From the NCBI GenBank assembly GCA_019187195.1, contig JABAQT010000061.1, positions 1,447 to 45,694 of the forward strand: DNA of 44,248 nt, read 5' to 3'. Below are positions 1 through 8,801 of this stretch, piece after piece. The position numbers and the translations under genes are program-made. Within the stretch, counting starts at the first letter, position 1, and each line of letters opens with the position of its first letter. The DNA is from Bryobacteraceae bacterium. Its GTDB lineage: Bacteria > Acidobacteriota > Terriglobia > Bryobacterales > Bryobacteraceae. The notes beneath the pieces were generated by a model. That model did not search any database and was not told the DNA's origin. It saw only the letters and a list, made by a program, of their open reading frames with translations.

Positions 1-81
1 CCCGGCCACCGGAAGCCCCAACCAAAAATAATGACAAAACTCTTACAATCAGCGACATACGTTTCATGTCATAGTGGGGCC

Positions 82-1557
82 ATGTCTAATCCGGTGATCA
101 TTCAGGGTGGTATGGGCGTGGGCATCTCCAGTTGGCGGCTGGCACAGGCCGTGTCACGGTGTGGCCAGTTGGGCGTGGTTTCGGGAACGGCTCTCGACCG
201 CGTGTTCGCCCGGCGCCTCGAGGACGGCGATCCTGGCGGCCATCTGCGCCGCGCGGTCGGCCATTTCCCCTTCCCTGCCATGGCGAACCGTGTGTGGAAT
301 CAGCATTTTGTCCCCGGCGGCAAGGCGCCGGGCGCATCCTACCGGAATCTTCCGCTGCACAGCAAGGACAATCCGCGGGATTTGCAGGAACTGGTCATTG
401 TGGCCAACTTCGCCGAGGTTTTCCTGGCGCGCGAAGGCCACGGGAATCCGGTAGGCATCAACTACATGGAAAAAATCCAGATCCCGCACCTTCCCTCCCT
501 GTACGGCGCCATGCTCGCCGGGGCCGGATATGTGCTCATGGGAGCCGGCATTCCGCTGCGCATTCCGGGAGCGCTGGATCTCCTGGCGAATCATCAGCCG
601 GCCACCTATCCACTCCAGGTGACGGGAGCGCGTGAGGGGGATGATACGACGTTGACCTTCAATCCCCGCGAGTTCATGGAACATGATCTGCCGCCGCTTA
701 CCCGTCCGAAGTTCCTGCCGATCATCGCCTCCAATGTCCTCGCTGTTACATTGGTGCGGAAAGCCAATGGACGCGTGGATGGCTTTGTCATCGAAGGCCC
801 CATTGCCGGAGGCCACAACGCCCCGCCGCGCGGCAGGATGGAACTGAATGAGGATGGCGAACCTGTCTACGGGGAGCGCGACCGCGTGGATCTGGCCAAG
901 ATGCGGGAGTTGGGTCTTCCCTTCTGGCTTGCCGGAGGGTATGGCTCTCCCGGGAAACTGCGCGAGGCGCTCGATGCCGGCGCGGCCGGCGTTCAGATGG
1001 GGACGGCTTTCGCCTTCTGTGACGAATCCGGGTTGCGCGAGGATTACAAGCGCCCCTTGCTGGCCGATTCAGCCGCCGGCGTTGCAAAGGTCAGGACCGA
1101 TCCCCAGGCATCGCCCACCGGTTTTCCGTTCAAGATCGCCCAACTCGAAGGCACGCTGTCCGAACAGAAGGTGTATGAGGCGCGCGCGCGAATTTGCGAC
1201 GTCGGATATCTGCGTGAAGCCTACCGGAAAGATGATGGTTCCATCGGCTACCGCTGCGCCAGTGAACCGGTAACAATCTATGTGTCCAAGGGGGGTAAGG
1301 TCGAGGATACGGTGGGCCGCAAGTGCCTCTGCAACGCATTGCTCGCGAACATGGGTCTGGCGCAGATACGCAACGGCAAACATGTCGAACCGGGCCTTGT
1401 CACGGCAGGCGACGACCTGACCGGCATCTCCCGGTTTCTATCCCCGGGCGCGACGGGATACACGGCGGCGGATGTAGTGGCAAGGATGCTCGCCGCTACG
1501 GAACCGGCGGAAATTGCGGCCGACCTTATCGAGGAATCGGTTCTGGCGGGCGCGTAG
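82..1557 (+). CDS. Nitronate monooxygenase / 2-nitropropane dioxygenase-like flavoprotein
   Basis: The protein is 491 residues from the ATG at 82. An upstream in-frame ATG at 31 would add 17 residues that look unlike the family, whereas the chosen start runs straight into the N-terminal FMN-binding strand motif IQGGMGVG. Further family signatures are EGPIAGGHNAPPRG, which carries the conserved glycine-rich and histidine segment, and AGGYGSP followed by AGAAGVQMGTAF, the phosphate-binding end of the TIM barrel. Members are FMN-dependent enzymes that oxidise nitronates or reduce enoyl substrates in the cytoplasm. At about 490 residues it is longer than classical nitronate monooxygenases (about 320-380) and nearer in size to PfaD-like enoyl reductases, so the substrate is open. 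It converges on a tetR gene, so there is no operon partner on its 3' side. The 5' context lies outside the window. Confidence 0.85.
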   Translation: MSNPVIIQGGMGVGISSWRLAQAVSRCGQLGVVSGTALDRVFARRLEDGDPGGHLRRAVGHFPFPAMANRVWNQHFVPGGKAPGASYRNLPLHSKDNPRDLQELVIVANFAEVFLAREGHGNPVGINYMEKIQIPHLPSLYGAMLAGAGYVLMGAGIPLRIPGALDLLANHQPATYPLQVTGAREGDDTTLTFNPREFMEHDLPPLTRPKFLPIIASNVLAVTLVRKANGRVDGFVIEGPIAGGHNAPPRGRMELNEDGEPVYGERDRVDLAKMRELGLPFWLAGGYGSPGKLREALDAGAAGVQMGTAFAFCDESGLREDYKRPLLADSAAGVAKVRTDPQASPTGFPFKIAQLEGTLSEQKVYEARARICDVGYLREAYRKDDGSIGYRCASEPVTIYVSKGGKVEDTVGRKCLCNALLANMGLAQIRNGKHVEPGLVTAGDDLTGISRFLSPGATGYTAADVVARMLAATEPAEIAADLIEESVLAGA

Positions 1558-1610
1558 TCACGCGGGCCAAGGCTAGGAATGGTTCGTTGAAACCGCGGAG
1601 TCTCTCCCGC

Positions 1611-2249
1611 TTAGCCCGGACGTAAACCACGCAAAATCGTGTCGAGTCCGTTCTCGATCAGTTTCTCCTTGTCCACCCAGGGGAAGCGGGGATCGTTCTG
1701 GCTAAACCGCAGCAGCAGCAATGAGGTGATGCCGTGGATGAACATCCACGTCGTTTGGCTGGCCGCTTCGAGGTCTTCGAATTCAAGCGCTCCCGCTCTA
1801 CGGCATCGATCGAGGGCGCGCCGAAGACAGTCGAACGTCTCGAGTGCAATCTGGTTAGTTTCCCGGCACTCCTCGGAAGCCTCCTCCATCTCATACTGCT
1901 GCCGGGGAGTATCGAACGTGAGCACATACTGGTTGGGGTGCTCGAGACCGAAGTCGATATAGCAGCGCAATCCCCGGCGAAGCCGGAGAACCGGATCGGT
2001 CTCCTCGTGTTCGAGGCGATTGAGTTCGTCCTTGAGCCGCGCGAATGTCTCTCCACAAAGACTTGAAAAAAGATGGCTCTTGTCTTTGAAATAGAGATAG
2101 ATGGTGGCGGGTGAATACTCGATGCGGCTGGCAATCTTGCGAAGCGAGACATTGGGAAGTCCCTCTTCGACAAAGAGCTGAGAAGCAGCGTCGAGGATCT
2201 TCGAGCGAAGCAGTTCTTTTTCGCGAGCGCGGCGTTCAGCGGTGCCCAT
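1611..2249 (-). CDS. TetR/AcrR family transcriptional regulator
   Basis: A 212-residue protein with a typical TetR N-terminal helix-turn-helix at about residues 15-60, including the segments ILDAASQLFVEEG, VSLRKIASRI and ATIYLYFKDK. The C-terminal ligand and dimer domain is helical and resembles the WHG-type TetR C-terminal domain. The ATG at 2249 has no Shine-Dalgarno sequence. It lies about 5 nt below the transcription start predicted from a good sigma-70-like promoter, so the mRNA is probably leaderless. The gene is divergent from the enolase-superfamily gene and convergent with the flavoprotein gene. The inducer is unknown. An inverted repeat in its own promoter spacer suggests autorepression, and the divergent enzyme gene may share that control. 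Confidence 0.92.
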   Translation of the reverse strand: MGTAERRAREKELLRSKILDAASQLFVEEGLPNVSLRKIASRIEYSPATIYLYFKDKSHLFSSLCGETFARLKDELNRLEHEETDPVLRLRRGLRCYIDFGLEHPNQYVLTFDTPRQQYEMEEASEECRETNQIALETFDCLRRALDRCRRAGALEFEDLEAASQTTWMFIHGITSLLLLRFSQNDPRFPWVDKEKLIENGLDTILRGLRPG

Positions 2250-2260
2250 GGCTTATTTGT

Positions 2261-2289
2261 AATTTACCGAACACTGTTCATTCTGTCAA
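2261..2289 (-). promoter_or_regulatory. tetR promoter with palindromic operator in the spacer
   Basis: On the minus strand a perfect -35 box TTGACA (2284-2289) is followed by a 17-bp spacer and a -10 box TAAATT (2261-2266). The spacer contains the 11-bp palindrome GAACAGTGTTC (2269-2279; 5-bp arms, one central base). Binding there would block RNA polymerase, the usual arrangement for TetR autorepression. The boxes and palindrome are seen directly; that the adjacent TetR protein binds them is inference. Confidence 0.7.
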
Positions 2290-2366
2290 CGTTCGCGCGC
2301 CGATTGTCGTCCATTGTTAACGATATCACTTTGCCTTTCTCACTCCCACGCGAGACAATCTTCTCC

Positions 2367-3575
2367 ATGACTCGGCGTCACCTCCTGCACCTCGCCACCG
2401 CCTTCCCCCTCCAGGCGGCCAAGGACGATTACCCGAGAAGAATTCCCAACTACGAGCAGCCGCTGTTTCATCTTCACAGCCAGTTCAAGACCCCCGTGAA
2501 GATCGTCTCCATCGAATACCTCCGCAAAGGCAAGACCGGTTTCGTGCGCTCCGTCTCCGCGGACGGCGCGATCGGATTGGTGCGCACCAAGGAGATCGAA
2601 GACTTCATCCCTATCCTGCTCCACCGCATTATCCCCGCCTTCACCGGCAAGGACGCGCGCGACCTGGAGACCTTGATCGACGATGTCTATGTGAAGCACT
2701 ATAAACTCGCCGGCCAGCCCTTCTGGTCCCCGGCCGCCGCCGTCGAGCACAGCATCCTCGACATGCTGGGCCGGACAGCGGGGAAATCCGTGGCGGAATT
2801 GATGGGCGGCGTTCGGCGGCGGGAGATCCCCGTTTACCTCTCGGGCTCGATCCGTGAAACCACGGCCGAAGAAGAGGTGGATGTATACGTCCGGGGAATT
2901 CAGGAAACCGGGGCCAAAGCCGTCAAGTTCAAGATTGGCGGCCGGATGACGCGCAATGTCGACGCCTATCCCGGACGCACCAGAAAACTGGTGGAACTCG
3001 GCCGCAAACGCCTGGGCGGCGGAGTCGTCCTCTACGCCGATGCCAATGGAACCTACGACTCCCGAGCGGGCATTGAAGTGGGCCGGATGCTTCAGGATCT
3101 GGATTTCCACTTCTTCGAGGAACCCTGCCCGTGGGAGGAGGTGAGCGAGACGAAAAAGGTGGCCGATGCGCTCGAAATGAACGTGGCCGGCGGAGAGCAG
3201 GACTCCTCGCTGTGGAAATTCCACGACATGATCGAACGCCGAGTCATGGACATCATGCAACCGGACATGAACTACTGCGGCGGCCTCATCCGCGCCTCAC
3301 GGATCGCGCGCATGGCGGCCAGGGCCGGCATGACGGTGGTTCCTCACAACACGCAAACCGATGCGGCGGCCTGCAAGATGATCCAGTTTGCCGCCGCGAC
3401 ACGGAATATCGGACCGTACATGGAGTTCCCCTTCCGCGGCAAACAGAAGCGAGAGGGCTGGTACACGCCGCATTTCGAGATCCGCAACGGAGTCGTTCAG
3501 GTGCCGCGCACTCCCGGACTGGGCGTCGAATTCGACCCTGACTACGTTCGGAGCCTCGAAAAGGTGACGGGCTGA
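2367..3575 (+). CDS. Enolase-superfamily (mandelate racemase/muconate lactonizing-type) enzyme with N-terminal export-like segment
   Basis: A 402-residue protein from the ATG at 2367. A longer frame begins at a TTG at 2304, but the ATG is preferred because it gives a short twin-arginine-like, moderately hydrophobic N-terminus (TRRHLLHLATAFPLQA). The catalytic barrel shows the superfamily signature: a KFK motif (KxK, general base), metal ligands in DANGTY, FEEPCPW and GGEQD, then QPDMNYCGG and HNTQTD, which supply the Asp-His pair. This is the mandelate racemase subgroup layout of sugar-acid dehydratases and racemases. Such enzymes abstract an alpha proton next to a carboxylate using Mg2+. The substrate cannot be read from the sequence. 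It is divergent from the TetR gene and may be controlled by it. The export-like N-terminus is unusual for this normally cytoplasmic family. Confidence 0.87.
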   Translation: MTRRHLLHLATAFPLQAAKDDYPRRIPNYEQPLFHLHSQFKTPVKIVSIEYLRKGKTGFVRSVSADGAIGLVRTKEIEDFIPILLHRIIPAFTGKDARDLETLIDDVYVKHYKLAGQPFWSPAAAVEHSILDMLGRTAGKSVAELMGGVRRREIPVYLSGSIRETTAEEEVDVYVRGIQETGAKAVKFKIGGRMTRNVDAYPGRTRKLVELGRKRLGGGVVLYADANGTYDSRAGIEVGRMLQDLDFHFFEEPCPWEEVSETKKVADALEMNVAGGEQDSSLWKFHDMIERRVMDIMQPDMNYCGGLIRASRIARMAARAGMTVVPHNTQTDAAACKMIQFAAATRNIGPYMEFPFRGKQKREGWYTPHFEIRNGVVQVPRTPGLGVEFDPDYVRSLEKVTG

Positions 3576-3596
3576 CAGGCAAGCCGCTTCGAGTGT

Positions 3597-5108
3597 TCAC
3601 TCCACCGGCCGCAGGGAAGCGACCCCGGTGGCGTGGTCCGGCCCTGGAAACAGTTGCGAAATTCCCAATCGCGCCACGCGGTAGCCCCAATAGTACACGT
3701 TGCCCCTGGTCACCGCCTGGCGTCCTTCCAGAACAAAACGGCGCGCCAACCGGCGGTAGAAATTCTTGCGTTGCGAAGGAAGCGGGTACGCCGAGGCGGA
3801 GGCGTGGAAAGGCGACTCGCACGCCTTGACGCGAATCACCGCCATGCGCCCATCGGTCACCGTATCCGGGCGGGAAAGTGCGGATACCTCCGGCCGTTCC
3901 ACCATATGCGCCTGCGCGACGCATCCGGCGAACTTCAGATCCTGCATCACCTTGAAACGCTCGCGGTCGATGAAGGGATCCGTCTCATGCGTAAAGCCGA
4001 AGCCCGACGGGCGGATGGCCGTATCATGCGTGGCCGCCGCGGCCCAAATATCCTTGCCCTCGTATTGTCCGGGACGCCTCCACAGGCGGATATGATGCCG
4101 CTTGGCGAAAGTGTTAAGAGATTTCTGGAACATCATGTCCGGCGACTCTCCCTCGAGGTACAGCAATGACATGGGAGCCGTCGGATATCCTCGCTGGGCG
4201 CTGATGGCCCGGATGATGCGAATTCCCGACTCGCGGTTCAATGGTTCGGAAAGATTCCAGCCAGCCTGCTTGAAGGCGCGCTCCACCTCTTCCTTCGAGC
4301 CGACAAACAGCAGGTTGGTAATATCGGCGGCCGCTCCCGAGCGTGGGCGCGTGGACTCGAGGGGTTGCGTGTTCACCAGTTCGATGAGCGCTTCCGGCAC
4401 GGGATCGGGAACCGTTGCCGGCTTCCAGACACTGGTCTCGGGTGTCGACCTCAGACTGAGCAGCATGTCCGTCCCGGGGCTGAAATGGATCTCCGGTTCC
4501 GGCCATCGAACCACGACGAACCGCAACGCCACCACGCCGGCAATCCCCAGCGGCGTGAAAGGCGCTTTCGTCAGGATGAATCGTGAAACACCGGCAAAGC
4601 CGTAGGCCGAGCGCACCAGGGTCGAAGGGTCCGGATCCCGCCACAATCCGAGAATGAATCCCGGAGCCCCGCCGGCCGCCAAAATGCCTTTCACTTTCCC
4701 CTTGTTCGTGACTTCTTCTCTCGCGTTGTCGATCAGGACCAGGTCGGCCGCAAGCTTGTGGCGGGAGCCGTCCGGATGCTGCCAGGATGTGAACTCGAAC
4801 TTCAGCGAGGCCCGCTCCCGGATCAGGCCATAGCCCACACGGTGAGCCTCAACCACCCGGCCGGTGACGATGCTGCCTCGAGGAATCAGGACATACCCGT
4901 TCTTCTTGCAGGGTGTCACCACCACCGCCCGAATCTCATCACCGGGCCGCGACAGATAGCTCGAGACGTGCGTCAGCAACCGCACTTCGATCACCGGACC
5001 CTGTGACAGGGAAGAGATGCTGCGCGCGCTGCATGGGCACGTCATGGCCGCGGCGAACAGCATGCCCGCCGCAAGACGGCGCAGCCTCCTGCCGGGTGAC
5101 TTAATCAC
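3597..5108 (-). CDS. Secreted LssY_C-domain protein
   Basis: A 503-residue protein starting at a GTG (5108) that overlaps the end of the PAP2 gene by 8 nt, a translational-coupling arrangement. Residues 1-28 form a signal peptide with a cysteine near its end (AAAMTCPCSA), so lipid attachment is possible but the lipobox is imperfect. The middle region (about 35-130) is beta-rich and the part near residue 190 has a hydrophobic stretch. The C-terminal half, from about residue 265, matches the LssY C-terminal domain: DITNLLFVGSKEEVERAF, GW, then paired RHHIRLWRR and the later region with conserved H and D. The domain was named from Legionella LssY and is often fused to or encoded beside PAP2 phosphatases, which fits the neighbour here. 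Its molecular activity is unknown; an envelope lipid or secretion role is inferred. Confidence 0.8.
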   Translation of the reverse strand: MIKSPGRRLRRLAAGMLFAAAMTCPCSARSISSLSQGPVIEVRLLTHVSSYLSRPGDEIRAVVVTPCKKNGYVLIPRGSIVTGRVVEAHRVGYGLIRERASLKFEFTSWQHPDGSRHKLAADLVLIDNAREEVTNKGKVKGILAAGGAPGFILGLWRDPDPSTLVRSAYGFAGVSRFILTKAPFTPLGIAGVVALRFVVVRWPEPEIHFSPGTDMLLSLRSTPETSVWKPATVPDPVPEALIELVNTQPLESTRPRSGAAADITNLLFVGSKEEVERAFKQAGWNLSEPLNRESGIRIIRAISAQRGYPTAPMSLLYLEGESPDMMFQKSLNTFAKRHHIRLWRRPGQYEGKDIWAAAATHDTAIRPSGFGFTHETDPFIDRERFKVMQDLKFAGCVAQAHMVERPEVSALSRPDTVTDGRMAVIRVKACESPFHASASAYPLPSQRKNFYRRLARRFVLEGRQAVTRGNVYYWGYRVARLGISQLFPGPDHATGVASLRPVE

Positions 5109-6012
5109 GGCGCACCATCATACTAAATCCGAGAGCAAGAATGCTGATCCCAAGTCCGCTGATGGCATCCGCCGCGTAATGGTACCGGCCGTAAACGGTA
5201 GCGGTGGCGATAAGAACAGCCATCACCAGCAGAACTCTTCCCACCAGCGGCTTCTCCGGCAGAGTGCGCATCATGGCGAAGGCGGCCGAAAAAGCCGCCG
5301 TGACGTGCCCTCTGGGGAAAACGCCGGTATCGATGTCGCCTTTGCCGAGAATCCACTCGTTCAAGCGCCGCCAGGAGGTGGCATACGAAGGAAGGTCCAG
5401 GGCAGGGAACTCGAACCGCGGCGACGCTGTCGGGAAATGCGGCAACAGGGCATAGGCACAGAGAGTGCCAAGCAGGAATGGAAACAGGAAACGGTCCACG
5501 CGGCTCCGCCGGCCGTACACATAGAGCGCGGCAATGGACAGCGGAGGGATGGCATACAGGAGCGTGTATGCCGCTTCCAGCAGGGTTGGAATTACGGGGC
5601 CCATACTTTCGATGGCCTGATGCAGGCGCATCCGCGTCAGAATTGTCTCATCGAACCGCAGGAACAGGTTCTCCAGACCCACCATGCGGTGGGGGGACTG
5701 AAACCAGTTCAACTGCCAGTAGGCTCCCAGCACCAGCGCCGCCGGCAGCCAGTCGCGCGCAATGCTTGTCCACCGCTTGGGATTTCGCGAGCCCGCCGCG
5801 CCCAGCGCGAAGAGCAGTACCGGAGCCGCCGCCGACACAAGCCGCCTGCCCGGCGGCACCGAAAAACTCGCCGCCAGGATCGCCGTGTAGCTGAAATAGA
5901 GAAGCACCACCCACTCGCTCGCCCGGAACTGGCCGGCCATCCAGGTCCAATCCACCGGAGCCGCCACGACGGAAGCAGGCCGGGGCGGCGCCGCGCTCCA
6001 TTTTTCATTCAT
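5101..6012 (-). CDS. PAP2-superfamily integral membrane phosphatase / inositolphosphotransferase-like protein
   Basis: A 303-residue polytopic membrane protein with about six or seven predicted hydrophobic helices between residues 35 and 300. The PAP2 catalytic motifs are at the C-terminal end: FPRGHVTAAF (central motif with the general-acid histidine) and YGRYHYAADAISG (RxxxxxHxxxD-like, with the nucleophilic histidine and its aspartate). The upstream LPHFPTASPRFEFP segment is typical of the PAP2_3 / Aur1-like subgroup. Such proteins dephosphorylate lipid phosphates or transfer phospho-head groups at the membrane surface. Its last 8 nt overlap the LssY_C gene. The HAD-UbiA fusion lies 122 bases upstream on the same strand, so the three may form a lipid-phosphate-related unit. 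Confidence 0.85.
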   Translation of the reverse strand: MNEKWSAAPPRPASVVAAPVDWTWMAGQFRASEWVVLLYFSYTAILAASFSVPPGRRLVSAAAPVLLFALGAAGSRNPKRWTSIARDWLPAALVLGAYWQLNWFQSPHRMVGLENLFLRFDETILTRMRLHQAIESMGPVIPTLLEAAYTLLYAIPPLSIAALYVYGRRSRVDRFLFPFLLGTLCAYALLPHFPTASPRFEFPALDLPSYATSWRRLNEWILGKGDIDTGVFPRGHVTAAFSAAFAMMRTLPEKPLVGRVLLVMAVLIATATVYGRYHYAADAISGLGISILALGFSMMVRRD

Positions 6013-6134
6013 TCCACGCCGTCTGAACCCTTCTCACCCTGACCTGCTGGGTTTAGCATAGGACAAGTTGCCGCGACTTGCCATAGGCTCGGAACATTAA
6101 TCTTGCTTCTTGTTTCCGGGTTATCCCGCCCGAT

Positions 6135-7589
6135 TCACACCGCGCGCGCCAGTTGCATCGATAGCGCCACCAGCGCCAGCACCACGTAGGCCGCCTTGTC
6201 GCGAATCACGAACCACACCGGGTCGTACGTCAATTCGCGGCGCCGCGCGAGCAGCCATAGGCGGTTCAGGTAGTACATCAGCAGGGGGCAGGCGGGCCAC
6301 AGGAAATGCGGCTCGTGATAAAGAATCCGCACGCTGTCGCTGTTGATGTAGAGCGCCAGAACCAGGATGGAAATCATCGCCGAGCCAATGCCCATCGCCG
6401 CCAGCAGCGGCGCGTCGTCCGTCTCGTAAGCGCGCGAAGCGGACTCCGTGCCCGAATCCTGGAACTCGATAAAGCGCTTGAGGAAAGCCAGGCTCGAAAA
6501 GACGCAGACCGAGAACAGCAGCAGCCAGGGCGATACCACAATCCCTGTGGCCGCCCCTCCGGCAAGGATTCGCACCGTGTACAGACCCGCCAGGACCATG
6601 ACATCGGCCATCAGCAACCGCTTGAGACGGAAGCTGTAAGCAAGCGCCCCGCCCAGGTATACCACCACCAGCCAGGCAAACGGAGCCGGCAATTGCCACG
6701 CAATCACCAGCGCCCCGGCAACCAGCAACGGAGTGGCGAGGAAGCCGAACGCCAGCGGCATTTCCCCGCTCGCGAAGGGGCGGAGGCGCTTGGCCGGATG
6801 GCGCCGGTCACTTGGAAGATCCGCCAAATCATTGATCAGATAGCAGGCCGACGCCGCGAGGCAAAAGGAGGCCATCGCCCAGGAGGCCGCCAGCATCACC
6901 GTCCCATTCACCCACCTCATGCCGACGAAGGCGGGCACGAAAAGCAGCAGATTCTTCGGCCACTGGTGCACCCGCAACGTCCGCCAGACGGCGCCCCAGC
7001 CGGATGGGGACGGAAAAACACCGGCAATGGGTATTCCCGCCGCCTGAACGCGGCGGTGGAGTCTCGAATTCGCCCCCGCGATGAGCGCGCGGCGCGCGGC
7101 GCGCATCACCGGCAGATCGGCCATCGAATCACCCAGGTAATCAAAGCCGCCCTCGCCGGACAGGGCGGCGCAGCGTTCGCGCTTCCGGCTGCCCGTATTG
7201 TTCGCATCATTGCTGCCGGCTGCCTGCTGAAAAAATCCGAAATGCGCGCCGATCTGTTCGGCCCACCTCTGGTTCGCCCCGGTCACCAGAAAGAGCGGCC
7301 GCCCCGCCGCGTGCTGCCCACGCAGAAAGGTGACCAGTTCTTCGTTCCACACGAGGAGAGAGGGATCGAGCGATACTTCGCCCGCGAGCTTCGCCTTGAA
7401 AGCCGCCTTGCCGCGTAGTAGCCAGAAAGGGAACAGAAGCAGAAGCCAGGGGCGGGTCCGCAACAGGATTGCGACCGCCTCCCACAACGAATCGCCGCGC
7501 AGCAAAGTGCCGTCCAGGTCGACCGCCAGCGGGACCTGCGAACCGGAGCCGCTGACGGCCGGGCCGCTATCAGTGGAAGTTTGCCGCAT
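6135..7589 (-). CDS. Fused HAD-family phosphatase and UbiA-family prenyltransferase
   Basis: A 484-residue fusion. Residues about 20-195 form a HAD hydrolase: DLDGTLLRGDS (nucleophile and acid/base aspartates), LVTGANQR (motif II), a lysine in SRKRER and YLGDSMADLPV (motif IV). Residues about 200-484 form a UbiA prenyltransferase with about eight or nine membrane helices. The aspartate-rich motif is INDLADLPSDRRHPAKRLRP, which is the NDxxDxxxD diphosphate-binding site. This architecture is known in soil bacteria and related to decaprenyl-phosphate phosphoribosyltransferases, where the HAD domain could remove the 5'-phosphate from decaprenyl-phosphoribose phosphate. That assignment is inference. 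The ATG at 7589 is preferred to a GTG at 7598. The gene is divergent from galT. Confidence 0.87.
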   Translation of the reverse strand: MRQTSTDSGPAVSGSGSQVPLAVDLDGTLLRGDSLWEAVAILLRTRPWLLLLFPFWLLRGKAAFKAKLAGEVSLDPSLLVWNEELVTFLRGQHAAGRPLFLVTGANQRWAEQIGAHFGFFQQAAGSNDANNTGSRKRERCAALSGEGGFDYLGDSMADLPVMRAARRALIAGANSRLHRRVQAAGIPIAGVFPSPSGWGAVWRTLRVHQWPKNLLLFVPAFVGMRWVNGTVMLAASWAMASFCLAASACYLINDLADLPSDRRHPAKRLRPFASGEMPLAFGFLATPLLVAGALVIAWQLPAPFAWLVVVYLGGALAYSFRLKRLLMADVMVLAGLYTVRILAGGAATGIVVSPWLLLFSVCVFSSLAFLKRFIEFQDSGTESASRAYETDDAPLLAAMGIGSAMISILVLALYINSDSVRILYHEPHFLWPACPLLMYYLNRLWLLARRRELTYDPVWFVIRDKAAYVVLALVALSMQLARAV

Positions 7590-7744
7590 GGAAAACACGT
7601 GCGCGCGCGTTCGCTACAAGTTTGGCATGACGCGAACTGGCGTGGCAAACGGCGACTGCCCGCGGGCGATGCGATGCGCGCCCCCCTTGCCTGCCCGGTT
7701 AAGCGCGACAATGAAGTGGTCTGCCCGCTAAGTTCCACACCCCC

Positions 7745-8791
7745 ATGCCGACGATAGGTGCAGTTCTCGATCAATACCCACACCGCCGTTACAACCCGCT
7801 CACCCGGGAGTGGATTCTCGTCTCCCCTCATCGCGCCACACGGCCTTGGCAGGGGCAGGTGGAGCGGCGCGCCGGCCCCCCCCCGGCGCGCTACGACCCG
7901 GATTGCTATCTGTGTCCCGGAAACACTCGTGCCGGGGGCGTCCGGAACCCGCCCTACGAATCCACTTTCGTCTTCGGCAACGACTTCGCGGCCCTGCTGC
8001 CGGATACGCCCCCGGCCGCAATGAACGAATCCGGGTTGCTGGTGGCCGAAACAGAGAAGGGTATCTGCCGCGTCGTGTGCTTTTCCCCGGATCATAGCCT
8101 CAGCCTCTCCCGTCTGCCGCGCCGTTCCATCGAGGATGTCGTTGACGTCTGGGTGGAACAGTCGTCCGCCCTGGGAGCCATTCCCTGGATCCGCTCCGTG
8201 CAGATCTTTGAAAACCGCGGGGATATGATGGGAGCGAGTAACCCGCACCCCCATTGCCAGATCTGGGCGAACTCCACCATTCCGGGAGAACTCGCCAGGG
8301 AACTTGCGGCTTTTGACGCCCGCGGCGGGTGCCTGCTGTGCGACTATCTGGCAATCGAGAGAGACCGCAATGCGCGCATCGTGCTCGAAAACGATGCGTT
8401 CACGGTGGTCGTGCCTTTCTGGGCCGTGTGGCCCTTTGAAACCCTGGTCATCCCCAGGCGGCACCTGAGCGCCATGGATCAACTCGACGCCGGCGGACGC
8501 AGCGCGCTGGCCGATGTCCTGAAGCGGATCACCACGCGCTATGACAATCTATTCGAAACCCCGTTCCCCTACACCATGGGGTTTCACCAGCGGCCCGCGG
8601 ATGGCGCCCCGCATGACGGATTTCATTTTCATGCCCACTTCTACCCGCCGCTGCTGCGTTCGGCCACGGTCCGCAAATTCATGGTCGGCTACGAGATGCT
8701 CGGCAACCCGCAGCGCGATATCACGGCCGAAAGCGCGGCCGCGCGGCTTGGCCAGTTGAGCGACCGCCATTACGCGGAGACGGCGCGATAA
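7745..8791 (+). CDS. galT: Galactose-1-phosphate uridylyltransferase
   Basis: A 348-residue GalT of normal length. It transfers UMP between UDP-glucose and galactose-1-phosphate in the Leloir pathway. The HPHCQIW motif contains the nucleophilic histidine (about residue 170), and the zinc site cysteines are visible in DCYLCPGN near residue 57. The N-terminal [22 protein letters not shown] and C-terminal [13 protein letters not shown] segments are family-typical. A second CLLC pair occurs near residue 199. It starts at the ATG at 7745 with no clear Shine-Dalgarno sequence. galM follows after only 10 bases, so the two form a galactose operon; galK and galE are not in the window. Confidence 0.95.
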   Translation: MPTIGAVLDQYPHRRYNPLTREWILVSPHRATRPWQGQVERRAGPPPARYDPDCYLCPGNTRAGGVRNPPYESTFVFGNDFAALLPDTPPAAMNESGLLVAETEKGICRVVCFSPDHSLSLSRLPRRSIEDVVDVWVEQSSALGAIPWIRSVQIFENRGDMMGASNPHPHCQIWANSTIPGELARELAAFDARGGCLLCDYLAIERDRNARIVLENDAFTVVVPFWAVWPFETLVIPRRHLSAMDQLDAGGRSALADVLKRITTRYDNLFETPFPYTMGFHQRPADGAPHDGFHFHAHFYPPLLRSATVRKFMVGYEMLGNPQRDITAESAAARLGQLSDRHYAETAR

Positions 8792-8801
8792 ACTATCCCA
8801 C

